Origin: Myxococcales bacterium
Lineage (GTDB): Bacteria > Myxococcota_A > UBA796 > GCA-2862545
Direction of reading: 5' to 3'
NCBI GenBank assembly: GCA_019634415.1
Contig: JAHQVJ010000041.1
Location: forward strand, 92,075 to 156,074
Length of the DNA stretch: 64,000 nucleotides
Shown: in pieces, positions 39,786 to 48,453 of the stretch
How the letters are laid out: the number at the start of each line of letters is the position of its first letter
How positions within the stretch are numbered: position 1 is the first letter of the stretch
Program-made: the position numbers and the translations under genes
The notes under the pieces: model-generated
Seen by the model: only the letters and a program-made list of their open reading frames with translations
What the model was told of the DNA's origin: nothing
Databases searched by the model: none

Positions 39786-40514
39786 GTGAAGTCGAGCGTG
39801 GTCGCCGTACTCGCGTCGAGCCTGTTGTTGTTTGGCTGCAACGATCCCGAGATGGACCAGCGCATCGCTGATCTCGAGGCCAAGGTGGAAGCCCTCGAGA
39901 AGCGCCCTGGAGGCGCTGGCGGGGCTGGTGCTGCCACCCCAGAGCAGGAGCAGGCTGCGGCCGCCCTCCTCAAGGAAGCCACCCAAGCCGCAGAGGCGAT
40001 GGACGTGGACTCCGCCAAGGGCAAGCTCGAGGAGCTGCGTGGCAAGTACGCCATGACCCGCGCCGCGCGGGCTGCCCAGCGCCTCGAGTCGGAGCTGTCC
40101 GTCGTGGGCAAGGACGAAGCGTCGCTGGACGTGGAGAAGTGGTACCAAGGCTCCGCAGCCGACGTGTCGGGCGGCAAGGCCACCCTGTACGTGTTCTGGG
40201 AGGTCTGGTGCCCCCACTGCAAGCGCGAGGTGCCGAAGCTGTCGGCCACCTACGACAAGTTCAAGGGTCAGGGCCTCACCATGGTCGGTCTCACCAAGCA
40301 GACCCGGAACATCACCGACGACCAGGTCAGTGAGTTCGTGAACGGCCAGGGCGTGAGCTACCCGATCGCGAAGGAGTCCGGGGACGAGCTGTCGCAGCAC
40401 TACGGTGTGCGCGGTATTCCCGCCGCCGCCATGGTGAAGGACGGCAAGGTCGTGTGGCGTGGCCACCCGGCCCGTCTCACCGACGACATGATCTCCAAGT
40501 GGCTCGGCAGCTGA
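39786..40514 (+). CDS. TlpA/ResA-like thioredoxin lipoprotein
   Basis: The 242-residue lipoprotein (LLLFGC, Cys18) has a helical/coiled-coil linker (20-105) and a thioredoxin-fold domain with WCPHC at 141-145 and a cis-Pro segment GVRGIPAAAM near the end. CPHC is the dithiol of ResA/TlpA-type reductases that keep heme-attachment cysteines reduced in the periplasm. With 40 heme motifs encoded nearby, a role in cytochrome c maturation is plausible (inference). GGAGG precedes the GTG start. The hairpin just after its stop (40530-40549) could terminate it. Confidence 0.88.
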   Translation: MKSSVVAVLASSLLLFGCNDPEMDQRIADLEAKVEALEKRPGGAGGAGAATPEQEQAAAALLKEATQAAEAMDVDSAKGKLEELRGKYAMTRAARAAQRLESELSVVGKDEASLDVEKWYQGSAADVSGGKATLYVFWEVWCPHCKREVPKLSATYDKFKGQGLTMVGLTKQTRNITDDQVSEFVNGQGVSYPIAKESGDELSQHYGVRGIPAAAMVKDGKVVWRGHPARLTDDMISKWLGS

Positions 40515-40529
40515 TCGCACCTCGGCCGG

Positions 40530-40549
40530 CCGACGTTTGTTGACGTCGG
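40530..40549 (+). terminator. Hairpin downstream of the TlpA-like gene
   Basis: CCGACGT (40530-40536), loop TTGTTG and ACGTCGG (40543-40549) form a perfect 7-bp hairpin 15 bases after the stop at 40514. No T-run follows, so it may be a weak terminator or an operator for the next gene. Confidence 0.4.
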
Positions 40550-40593
40550 TTGACCGAGTCGGCTGAAGATTCCAGATGGATGCCTCGTCTGTC

Positions 40594-40612
40594 CCTGGTC
40601 AACGAACCCAGG
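40594..40612 (+). promoter_or_regulatory. Leader hairpin overlapping the ribosome-binding site of the 40621 gene
   Basis: CCTGG (40594-40598), a TCAACGAAC loop and CCAGG (40608-40612) form a 5-bp hairpin running into AGGAGAGG, the ribosome-binding site of the gene at 40621. The TCAACGA and CCCAGGAGAG elements also occur upstream of the lipoprotein at 28551. Confidence 0.4.
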
Positions 40613-40620
40613 AGAGGACG

Positions 40621-41550
40621 ATGGCATCCATTCTTGCATTGGCGGTGGCGGGTCTGACGTCCACTGCTTCGGCGAATCACGGTCGCGCCTACGTCGAGAT
40701 CGACAACCGCTTCGCAGGTGAGGCGGTGGTGTACGCGAACGGTCGCTACGTGGGCGAGATCGCCGGCAACACCTGTGAGCGTTTCCGCATCTCGGTGGGT
40801 CGCAGCCACATCGAGGTGAGGCGCCGCGGCTCGGGCTTCGTGCTCGCCTCGGATCGGATCGATGTGGGCTACGGCGATGCGGTGATGGTGCGGGTGCACA
40901 CGCCGCTGTCGTCGCTGCGGGTGGCGAACCGGGGAGATGCGGCGCTGCGACTGCAGGCCGCCGATCGCAGCGTGTGGCTGTCGCCCGGTGCGGTGCAGGT
41001 GATCGACGTGCCTGCGGGCTTCGTGCCCGTCACCGCGATGATGAAGGATCCGCGGGGTGAGTTCGTGTACCGCAGCGATCGTGTCTGGGTGGAGCCCGGG
41101 CGCATCGAGACGGAGGTGCTGCGTCCCGATCCGGCGATGCTGCGGGTGGTGAACCGCGAGGACGTGCCCGTGCGGCTGTTCGTGGACGGTGCCTCCGCCG
41201 CGCTGCTGCGGCCTGGTGAGGTGGAGCACGTGGTGATGCGCCCCGGAAGCGCGTCGGTGGAGCTGGTGGATCCGCGGGGCCGCACCCGTCTGGCGCGTCA
41301 GGTGTACCTGCACGACGGGCAGTCCTCCTCGGTGGTGCTGCTCGATCGCCATCGGGGTCGTCGCTACAGCGGACGCCAAGTGACCTACACGTCGCGCCAC
41401 GATGGCCACCCGGGGCCCGGCCACCACGGCAGGCACCGCGGTCATCGCTGGGACGACGACGACGACAGCTCCGAGGACGACCGGTACGGCCGCCGCGGAG
41501 ACGACGACGACAGCTCCGACGACGACCGTCGCCGTCCGCGCGGGCGCTAG
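40621..41550 (+). CDS. Secreted PEGA-like protein with His- and Asp-rich C-terminal tail
   Basis: The 309-residue protein has a signal peptide (LAVAGLTSTASA). Repeated beta modules follow that resemble PEGA-type domains: AYVEIDNRFAGEAVVYANGR, IEVRRRGSGFVL, LRVANRGDAALRLQ, LRVVNREDVPVRLFVDG and SVELVDPRGR. The last 45 residues are unusual: HDGHPGPGHHGRHRGH followed by two DDDDDSS/DDDDSS blocks separated by Arg-rich pieces. Such a tail would bind divalent cations or polyanions. AGGAGAGG lies 3 bases before the ATG, supporting this start over one 15 codons upstream. Function unknown. Confidence 0.6.
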   Translation: MASILALAVAGLTSTASANHGRAYVEIDNRFAGEAVVYANGRYVGEIAGNTCERFRISVGRSHIEVRRRGSGFVLASDRIDVGYGDAVMVRVHTPLSSLRVANRGDAALRLQAADRSVWLSPGAVQVIDVPAGFVPVTAMMKDPRGEFVYRSDRVWVEPGRIETEVLRPDPAMLRVVNREDVPVRLFVDGASAALLRPGEVEHVVMRPGSASVELVDPRGRTRLARQVYLHDGQSSSVVLLDRHRGRRYSGRQVTYTSRHDGHPGPGHHGRHRGHRWDDDDDSSEDDRYGRRGDDDDSSDDDRRRPRGR

Positions 41551-41615
41551 GGCAGTCGGGGCGCCGCACCCCGTTGCAGTGACGTCTCGCGGGCAGGCTG
41601 CGGGCGTTACGCCCT

Positions 41616-41633
41616 CTCATCCTGGAGGATGAG
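41616..41633 (+). promoter_or_regulatory. Hairpin holding the ribosome-binding site, ending at the start codon (41634)
   Basis: CTCATCC (41616-41622), loop TGGA and GGATGAG (41627-41633) form a perfect 7-bp hairpin whose last base is directly before the ATG of the cytochrome lipoprotein gene. The GGAGG ribosome-binding site (41624-41628) lies in the loop and 3' arm, so the folded form should limit translation. Confidence 0.5.
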
Positions 41634-42152
41634 ATGCGCTTCCTCGTTGTGACCGTCCTCGGCCTCGGCTGCGGGAACGCCCCCGCTCCCGCGCCTACTC
41701 CCGCTCCTTCGGCCCCCGAGCCGACAGCCGAGCCCGCCCCGCCACCCGAGCCGGAGGTGAGCAAGGACACCGACATCACCGGTCTGTCCGACGACGAGCG
41801 GCGGGCGTTCTTGATGGCCCTCGGAGAGAAGGTCTACAAGACCGGCGATGGCGGGCAGGCCTGCATCACCTGCCACATGGACGATGGGCAGGGCATGAAG
41901 GGCGCCTTCCCCCCCTTGGTGGGGCAGAAGGACCTCATGGGGGACTGCAAGAACCACGCAGGCATCATCATCAACGGCATGAAGGGTGAGATCGTCGTGG
42001 ACGGGATCACCTACAACAGCATCATGGTGCCTCAGGGAGACCACCTCAACGATCTGCAGATCGCCTCGGTGATTTCGTACGTGCGCCAGTCCTGGGGCAA
42101 CGACTACGGCCTGTGCAGCCCGGAAGACGTGGCGGCTGCGCGCTCCATGTGA
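41634..42152 (+). CDS. Monoheme c-type cytochrome lipoprotein
   Basis: The 172-residue lipoprotein (LGLGC, Cys13) has a Pro/Ala-rich linker (to about residue 42) and a class I cytochrome c domain with CITCH at 77-81. FPPLVGQKD follows, and a Met in NSIMVPQG is the likely sixth ligand; the domain ends with an ASVISYVRQSWG helix. This is the layout of small membrane-tethered electron carriers feeding terminal oxidases. It could connect the electron-transfer locus to other acceptors. A hairpin covers its ribosome-binding site. It converges on the ChaN-like gene. Confidence 0.88.
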   Translation: MRFLVVTVLGLGCGNAPAPAPTPAPSAPEPTAEPAPPPEPEVSKDTDITGLSDDERRAFLMALGEKVYKTGDGGQACITCHMDDGQGMKGAFPPLVGQKDLMGDCKNHAGIIINGMKGEIVVDGITYNSIMVPQGDHLNDLQIASVISYVRQSWGNDYGLCSPEDVAAARSM

Positions 42153-42171
42153 CGGGGGGGAGCCGAGGGCG

Positions 42172-42894
42172 CTACTTCAGCAGTCGGTCGCCCTTGTAGC
42201 AGCGGCTCCCGGCGTCGGCGAGCAGGGCGAAGTCCACCGGGGCGTCGGTGAGCTGCCGCGCCTGCCACTGCACACCCAGCCCGCCTTCGAGCTGTGCTCG
42301 ATCCACCACCACCACCAGCCAGCCCTCTCCGCTCCAGCTGTCGAGTGCAGCCTGGGCCACGCGGTGGTCCCGCCAGGCCGCCGTCTGCACCAGGCGCTCC
42401 TCGAGCTCTGGCGGCACCGGACCTTCGCCCATGGCGTCGGCCAGCACCAGGGCGTAGCCGGGGGGCAGCGGAAGGGTCTGCTCGTCGGGGCGCAGCTGTA
42501 CGGGCTGGCCCACGGCGCTGACCTGCACGCCGTCTTGCGCGTAGAGGCGGAGCAGCCGCTCGTACCAGCGGTAGTCGAACCCCACGGAGGCTTCCCAGCC
42601 CAGCGCCTCGGGCAGCTTCTCCGGTGTCAGCTTGCCCTCGGACAGTCGGTCCAACACGTTCTGCTTCTGCCCGTCCACCACCTCCAGCGCGAGGGTGACG
42701 GGCCCGGAGGCCGCCAGCTTCCGCACGATGCGGCGCGCTCGAGAGAGGTCCTTGCGCGTTCCGCGGCGCTCCCCGAGGAACAGCACGCGGGGGGAGGGGT
42801 GCCCGAGCAGCTGGCCCATGCGGAGCCGCTCGCAACCACCGTACTCCTGGGCGTGGGTCGGCGTCGCCCAGGACAAGGCCATGATCGTGATCAT
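42172..42894 (-). CDS. ChaN-like (heme-binding uptake, Tiki-superfamily) secreted protein
   Basis: The 240-residue protein has a short signal (MALSWATPTHA, site near 15) and a ChaN-type fold pattern: VLFLGERRGTRKDLSRARRIV, VTLALEVVDGQKQNVLDRL, FDYRWYERLLRLY, PPELEERLVQTAAWRDHRVAQA and WLVVVVDRAQLEGG. The family's first motif GE-x-H-x-x-x-x-H is here GERRGTRKD, so the histidines normally involved in metal or heme binding are gone. The protein is therefore a divergent, perhaps inactive, member. Start uncertain: the ATG at 42894 abuts GAGGAG, and an ATG at 42882 has better spacing. Confidence 0.65.
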   Translation of the reverse strand: MITIMALSWATPTHAQEYGGCERLRMGQLLGHPSPRVLFLGERRGTRKDLSRARRIVRKLAASGPVTLALEVVDGQKQNVLDRLSEGKLTPEKLPEALGWEASVGFDYRWYERLLRLYAQDGVQVSAVGQPVQLRPDEQTLPLPPGYALVLADAMGEGPVPPELEERLVQTAAWRDHRVAQAALDSWSGEGWLVVVVDRAQLEGGLGVQWQARQLTDAPVDFALLADAGSRCYKGDRLLK

Positions 42895-42996
42895 CTCCTC
42901 GATCTAACGGGCTGCGGGCTGCCGGGCCTTCGGAGCGAACAGGACGGTCCTGAATCCGGCGCGCTACGATTCCCTCGAGCCCTCCGGTGAGCACGA

Positions 42997-43068
42997 ACGG
43001 GCACTGGGTCGGCCTTTCGGGACTGCGTCCCTGCAGGCCTTCGTCCTTCGGACCTCCCCAGTGCCCGT
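42997..43068. other. Branched inverted-repeat structure between aldolase and ChaN-like genes
   Basis: Arms ACGGGCACTGGG (42997-43008) and CCCAGTGCCCGT (43057-43068) pair perfectly over 12 bp. Between them is one internal arm, GGCCT (43011-43015)/AGGCC (43035-43039) enclosing GGGAC (43019-43023)/GTCCC (43027-43031). A second short arm is GTCC (43043-43046)/GGAC (43050-43053). The region could fold as a three-way junction on either strand. It lies in the 201-bp gap after the aldolase stop, so it may be a terminator, a small structured RNA or a repeat element. Confidence 0.45.
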
Positions 43069-43095
43069 CCGAGCGCACCGTGGCGCACGAAGTCC

Positions 43096-44157
<1,062 letters not shown>

Positions 44158-44260
44158 GTCGCCTCCACCCTCGACTCGGGTTTTGGCAGGCTCTAACCTG
44201 GCTCGGGGCAGGCGCGAACACGACCCTGTGAACGGGCTCGGTGGCCGTTAGACTGTGGGT

Positions 44261-45490
44261 ATGTCGTCGACCGTGGCATGGGCGCTCCTGCTGGCTTGTC
44301 GCCCTCCCATCGGGCTCGACCGGGCGGGTCCCTCCGTGGGGGACACGGCCGATCGGGCGATGGACTGCGAGGGAGCAGGAACCTGCGCGGTGCCCACCAC
44401 CGCGGAGTCTCGCATCGGGCACCACGACGTGGCGGTGGCCGACGACGGATCGGTGTGGTTGTCGTGGGTGGAGACGCACGAGCTGCAGGCGACCACGGTG
44501 TGGATCGCTCGCTCGCCGAAGGCCGGAGCACCGCTCGGGGACCCCACGGCGGTGCCGGTGATCGAGCCACCGGTGGTGGGAAGTAGCGAGAAGCCGAGCC
44601 TGGCGCTGCGCGGTGACCGCGTGGTGTTCGGCTACACGGGCACGGGCCTGCTGCGCCACGGCGATGCCCACGCGGTGTACGTGCAGCACGGACGGATCAC
44701 CCACGGCGAGGTCACGTTCGAGCCGGCGCTGCAGGTGGACTTGTCCACCCAGCGCAACTGGGTGGCCGAGCAGGCGCGGGTGGCGCTGACCGACGATGGC
44801 GCCTGGCTGCTGTACAAGCGGCAGAACTACGGCGAGCGCGACATCGCCACGGTGGCGCGGGAGTCCGAGGGCTACGTGCCGACTGGGCTGTCGGAGGCGC
44901 TGTCGCAGGATCACGAGTGCTCGCCGCCCGATCTGGTGGCGGGGGAGAAGGGCGCGGTCTACGTCGCGCTGCGCAGCAACGTGGACGGGCTGCTACAGAC
45001 GGTGGTGGTGCGTGCCGACGACCCCACGGTGGCGCCGGTCACGGTGACCCACGACGACTGGGTCTACAGCGACTTGGTGTGTCCAGACGACGGCCCGCGC
45101 CTGGCGGAGCTGTCGGATGGGCGCGTGGCCGTGGCCTGGACGGCCCCCACCGAGGACACCTGGCGGATGTCCTGGGCCACCTCCGACGACGGCGGGGAGA
45201 GCTTCGGCGATCCGGAGCTGCACCATGGCAGCACGGAGCGTGGAGATCGCTTCCCGGTCCTGGTGGCGGCTCCCGACGGCGGCGTGCTCAGTGCGGTGCA
45301 CGACCTGGGTGGGGGGAGTCGCCTGTTCGCCCGCTCGGCGTCGCTGGGGGAGCCCGAGGAGCGGCCGCTGGTGGCTCCGAACGGCCAGCCGCTGGAGAAG
45401 GTGGAGCTGGCCATCGGCGGCGGGCGAGTGGTGGCAGCCGGCCTCGACGAAGACGGCCGGTTGTGGCTGGTCGAGGTTGGCGACGCCTGA
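44261..45490 (+). CDS. Sialidase-like beta-propeller lipoprotein
   Basis: The 409-residue lipoprotein (LLLAC, Cys13) has repeated blades with Asp-box-like elements: HHDVAVADDGSVWLSWVE, KPSLALRGDRVVFGYTG, ARVALTDDGAWLLYK, PRLAELSDGRVAVAWT, then WATSDDGGESFGDP as a true Asp box. This is the neuraminidase/BNR propeller layout, but I do not see the full arginine triad, so glycosidase activity is not assured; it may be a binding propeller. The ATG at 44261 is used; an in-frame GTG six bases upstream is possible. It converges on the esterase gene with an 11-base gap. Confidence 0.7.
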   Translation: MSSTVAWALLLACRPPIGLDRAGPSVGDTADRAMDCEGAGTCAVPTTAESRIGHHDVAVADDGSVWLSWVETHELQATTVWIARSPKAGAPLGDPTAVPVIEPPVVGSSEKPSLALRGDRVVFGYTGTGLLRHGDAHAVYVQHGRITHGEVTFEPALQVDLSTQRNWVAEQARVALTDDGAWLLYKRQNYGERDIATVARESEGYVPTGLSEALSQDHECSPPDLVAGEKGAVYVALRSNVDGLLQTVVVRADDPTVAPVTVTHDDWVYSDLVCPDDGPRLAELSDGRVAVAWTAPTEDTWRMSWATSDDGGESFGDPELHHGSTERGDRFPVLVAAPDGGVLSAVHDLGGGSRLFARSASLGEPEERPLVAPNGQPLEKVELAIGGGRVVAAGLDEDGRLWLVEVGDA

Positions 45491-45501
45491 GGTCGTCTCG
45501 G

Positions 45502-46551
45502 CTACAGGTGGCGGAGCAGGAACTCCGTGGCAGTCTCGCCGCCGCTCTCGTCGATCTCCATCGTGGGCAGCACGGCCTGTACGTCCACGCCCACCGCCTC
45601 GCCGAACTCGTCCACGGCGAGTGCGTGGAACGGATGGTGGTAGAAGCCGCCGATGGTGAGTGGCATGCCTGCGGACTCGAAGACGTTCTCCACTCGCAGC
45701 GGCGGGTCGTCGGACGACAGCAGTCCCAGCATGTCCACCTCCTCCCGGTACGCGATGATGTCGGGATCGGTGTACATCTGGTCGATGTCGTCCATCCCGT
45801 AGAACGCCAGGATCAGAGGCTCCAGACCGAAGGAGATCGCCAGGTTGATGGTGATCGGAACCGCCCAGGTGTCTTCCACCAGGATGTCTTCCTCCCACCG
45901 CACCAGATCGTAGCTGCCTTGCGTCTCGAAGGCGCGGACTGCGCTCAGGCGCGTGGACTGCCACTCCACCGGATCGTCGGACTCCGGATCCGCCATGTCG
46001 TCGTGGGTGGCCAGCCACAGCACGGAGCCTGCTCCCGCAGAGGTGCCCCGCCCCACGACGTGCTCTGGATCCAGCTGCAGCTCTTCGTGGTGCCAGCGAA
46101 GGAACTGCAAGCCGCGGCGCACGTCTCCCAGCGGCTTGATCACGCCGCGGCGATCGGGCGGATCCAGCGACAGCAGGCGGTACTCCACGTTGGCGAAGGC
46201 CACGCCCGCCGCGAGCACGTCGGCGATGTGCTGCTGACCGTCCGCCCAGTTGTAGAAGTCGTCCTTGGAGCCGCCCGTGAAGCCGCCTCCGTGGACCTCC
46301 ATGACCACCGGAAACGGGCCCTCTCCCGGAGGCACGAACAGATCGAGCACCGTCAGGTCCTTGTCGTCGTAGGGCACGTCGGCAAAGAACTGTGTGCCAT
46401 CCGGTACGGCCACCGGGGCGTCTGTGGCCACCAGGTCGAGGAGCTCGGGCTCCACGGGATCGGGTGTGGTGCTCGGAGCGGTCGGCTCGGAGGTGGGCTC
46501 GGCACAGCCCATCCATCCCATCATGCCCAGCAGCGCCATGTGTCGCGTCAT
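45502..46551 (-). CDS. Carboxylesterase-type alpha/beta-hydrolase lipoprotein
   Basis: The 349-residue lipoprotein (MMGWMGC, Cys16) has a Thr/Pro/Glu-rich linker and then a hormone-sensitive-lipase/BD-FAE-like hydrolase. The oxyanion-hole motif HGGGF is at 87-91 and the elbow GTSAG at 169-173 with Ser171; a late HHPFHA or the preceding region may hold the catalytic His. The substrate is unknown. GGAGGGG lies 9 bases before the ATG at 46551. It is divergent from the SGE-repeat lipoprotein gene. Confidence 0.85.
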   Translation of the reverse strand: MTRHMALLGMMGWMGCAEPTSEPTAPSTTPDPVEPELLDLVATDAPVAVPDGTQFFADVPYDDKDLTVLDLFVPPGEGPFPVVMEVHGGGFTGGSKDDFYNWADGQQHIADVLAAGVAFANVEYRLLSLDPPDRRGVIKPLGDVRRGLQFLRWHHEELQLDPEHVVGRGTSAGAGSVLWLATHDDMADPESDDPVEWQSTRLSAVRAFETQGSYDLVRWEEDILVEDTWAVPITINLAISFGLEPLILAFYGMDDIDQMYTDPDIIAYREEVDMLGLLSSDDPPLRVENVFESAGMPLTIGGFYHHPFHALAVDEFGEAVGVDVQAVLPTMEIDESGGETATEFLLRHL

Positions 46552-46636
46552 CGTGTGTTCCCCTCCAGCAGCGGAGCAGTCTACCAGGTGACACATCCGT
46601 GCCCCTGCGGGTTCGAACCTGCACACGGAGGACGAC

Positions 46637-47464
46637 ATGCGCACCCTTTGGCTTGCTCTGCCACTTCAGGCCTGCATCGTGTACACCCAGCCCCAGGTGA
46701 TCTCCACCACGCAGCTCGAGCTCGATGTGGACGACGAGATCGGCATCGATCTGCGCACGGGGGCGGGCGACCTACAGATCGTCGGCGAGTCCGACCGCAG
46801 CGTCGTCGAGATGGAGGTCACGCTGGTCCGGCACAGCAGCGGGCCCTTCCGCATGGTGAGCGACGCGGACGCCGAAGCGGCCATGGATCTGCGCCTCGAC
46901 GACGCTGGCGACCGGGTGTCGGCCGAAGCCACCCTCGATCTGGAGGCCGGCAGCTACGCGCTCGACGTCGTGCTCTACGTGCCTGCGTCCTTCGACATGG
47001 ACCTGCGCGACACCTCGGGCGACATCGAGCTGGCCAACCTCGCTGCCCTCGTGCTCGACGACTCCTCGGGGGACGTGCGCATCGAGGACGTGCCGGGTGC
47101 CGTTCAGATCACGGACTCCTCCGGAGAGCTGGACATCGCCCGCACCGGCCCCCTCGACATCGACGACAGCAGCGGTGAGATCGACGTCGTCGACGTGATC
47201 GGCGACGTCGTGATCGACGACGACTCGGGGGAGATCGACGTGGCCGACGTCACCGGCTCGGTGTTCATCGAGGACGACTCGGGGGAGATCGACGTCGCCG
47301 GCGTCGGCGCCGACGTGGACATCGACGACACCTCGGGCGACATCGAGGTGCGCGATGTGGTGGGCGTGGTCACCATCCGCGACACCTCGGGCGACATCAC
47401 CACGTCGAACACGGGGGACACCGTGGTGGAGGAGGACTCCTCGGGTGAGATCACCATTCAGTGA
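46637..47464 (+). CDS. Lipoprotein with repeated SG(D/E) beta-solenoid (DUF4097-like)
   Basis: The 275-residue lipoprotein (LPLQAC, Cys13) has an N-terminal region (20-110) and then about nine tandem units of 17-19 residues. The consensus is D-D-x-SG-(D/E)-I-x-V-x-D-V-x-G-x-V-x-I, for example DSGEIDVADVTGSVFIED. This is the right-handed beta-helix ladder seen in DUF4097/putative adhesin proteins, with the acidic turns stacked on one side. The acidic row would suit calcium. It is probably surface-exposed. GGAGG precedes the ATG. The 3' end overlaps the convergent phosphoesterase gene by 7 bases. Confidence 0.75.
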   Translation: MRTLWLALPLQACIVYTQPQVISTTQLELDVDDEIGIDLRTGAGDLQIVGESDRSVVEMEVTLVRHSSGPFRMVSDADAEAAMDLRLDDAGDRVSAEATLDLEAGSYALDVVLYVPASFDMDLRDTSGDIELANLAALVLDDSSGDVRIEDVPGAVQITDSSGELDIARTGPLDIDDSSGEIDVVDVIGDVVIDDDSGEIDVADVTGSVFIEDDSGEIDVAGVGADVDIDDTSGDIEVRDVVGVVTIRDTSGDITTSNTGDTVVEEDSSGEITIQ

Positions 47465-48405
47465 GCCTGTCCTCGGGTGAGCTGGAACACCTCGGCTGCC
47501 GAGCCGGCGCCGGGGTGCACGGCCACGGTCAGCGGGGCCTCCTTGCCGCCCTGCGTGATCACCACGTAGCGGAGATCCAGTCCCTCGAAGGGGCGACGCT
47601 CCTCGTAGACGTGGGTGTCGCCCACCACCACGAGCACGGGCCGGTCGAAGGTGCCGGCGATGAGGCGCAGCGCCTCCACGAAGCGCTCCTGCTTCGAGCC
47701 ATCGCGCTCGGCGTCGGCGTGCAGCACGACCACCGCTGCAGCGATCTCGGCCGGCGCGCGGTCCAGCGCCGTCGACAGCCAGCTGATGGCCAGCGACTGC
47801 ACCGTGCGGCCCTTCTCCCCCGGCAGGCCGTGCCCGTTGGCGAAGAAGCTCGGCAACGACAACCCCACCACGCGAACGCCCGCCCGATCGAAGGCGAAGG
47901 CGCCCGTGTGGCGGCCCGGCCACCAGTCGAAGGTGGGCCGCACCTGGGTGCGCACCGTCCAAGGAACAGGCGGGGTGAGGGTGGGGCAGCGCTCGCTCGC
48001 CGCGCCGAAGGCGGCGTCCCAGTGACGCCACCCCTCCACCGTGTCGAAGCCCTCGTCCTTGGTGCGCTCGCAGTCGTTCCACTCGTTGTCGCCGGGGATC
48101 ACGAAGGCGGGCACCGCAGCGCCGCACATCACCTCGGCCACGTTGGTGTAGGTGGTGTCGACACAGGGGGAGCGCCCGGTCTTCAGGTCGCCGAGGTGCA
48201 CCACGAAGTCCACCCCGGTCAGCGTCGCCACGTCGGCGCGCAGCCGCTCCAGCTCTTCGGTGGCGCCGGGGGGATCGTAGGGCGCGTCGCCCGTCACGGC
48301 GAAGGTCAGCGCGGCGCTACCTCGCTCCACGGGTTCCACGGTGGCTGGCTCGGGAGGAGAGGGGGCGAGCTGCGCGCAGCTCCACCAGGCAAGGTACGTC
48401 AGCAT
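47458..48405 (-). CDS. Metallophosphoesterase (calcineurin-like) lipoprotein
   Basis: The 315-residue protein has a short signal with WSC at residue 10 as possible lipobox. The metal-binding motifs of calcineurin-like phosphoesterases follow: TGDAPYDPP, HLGDLKTG, PGDNEWNDC, LHADAE and VVGDTHVYEE. The order and spacing are standard, though the first motif reads GDAPY instead of DxH. It probably hydrolyses a phosphomonoester or diester in the periplasm. The ATG at 48405 is the first that leaves a signal; the frame is open far upstream only because it shadows the genes on the other strand. Confidence 0.8.
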   Translation of the reverse strand: MLTYLAWWSCAQLAPSPPEPATVEPVERGSAALTFAVTGDAPYDPPGATEELERLRADVATLTGVDFVVHLGDLKTGRSPCVDTTYTNVAEVMCGAAVPAFVIPGDNEWNDCERTKDEGFDTVEGWRHWDAAFGAASERCPTLTPPVPWTVRTQVRPTFDWWPGRHTGAFAFDRAGVRVVGLSLPSFFANGHGLPGEKGRTVQSLAISWLSTALDRAPAEIAAAVVVLHADAERDGSKQERFVEALRLIAGTFDRPVLVVVGDTHVYEERRPFEGLDLRYVVITQGGKEAPLTVAVHPGAGSAAEVFQLTRGQAH

Positions 48406-48453
48406 GGTTTGCTCGGGGCTCTGCTCCTGGCGATATCCTGAGCGGGGGGTGGC

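Noticed and set aside
46549..46640. tRNA-like feature: GGTTCGAACC with flanking complementary CGTGTG/CACACG
   Set aside because: The T-arm does not pair properly around a 7-base loop and no anticodon stem forms. The segment is fully used by the divergent leader regions of two lipoprotein genes.
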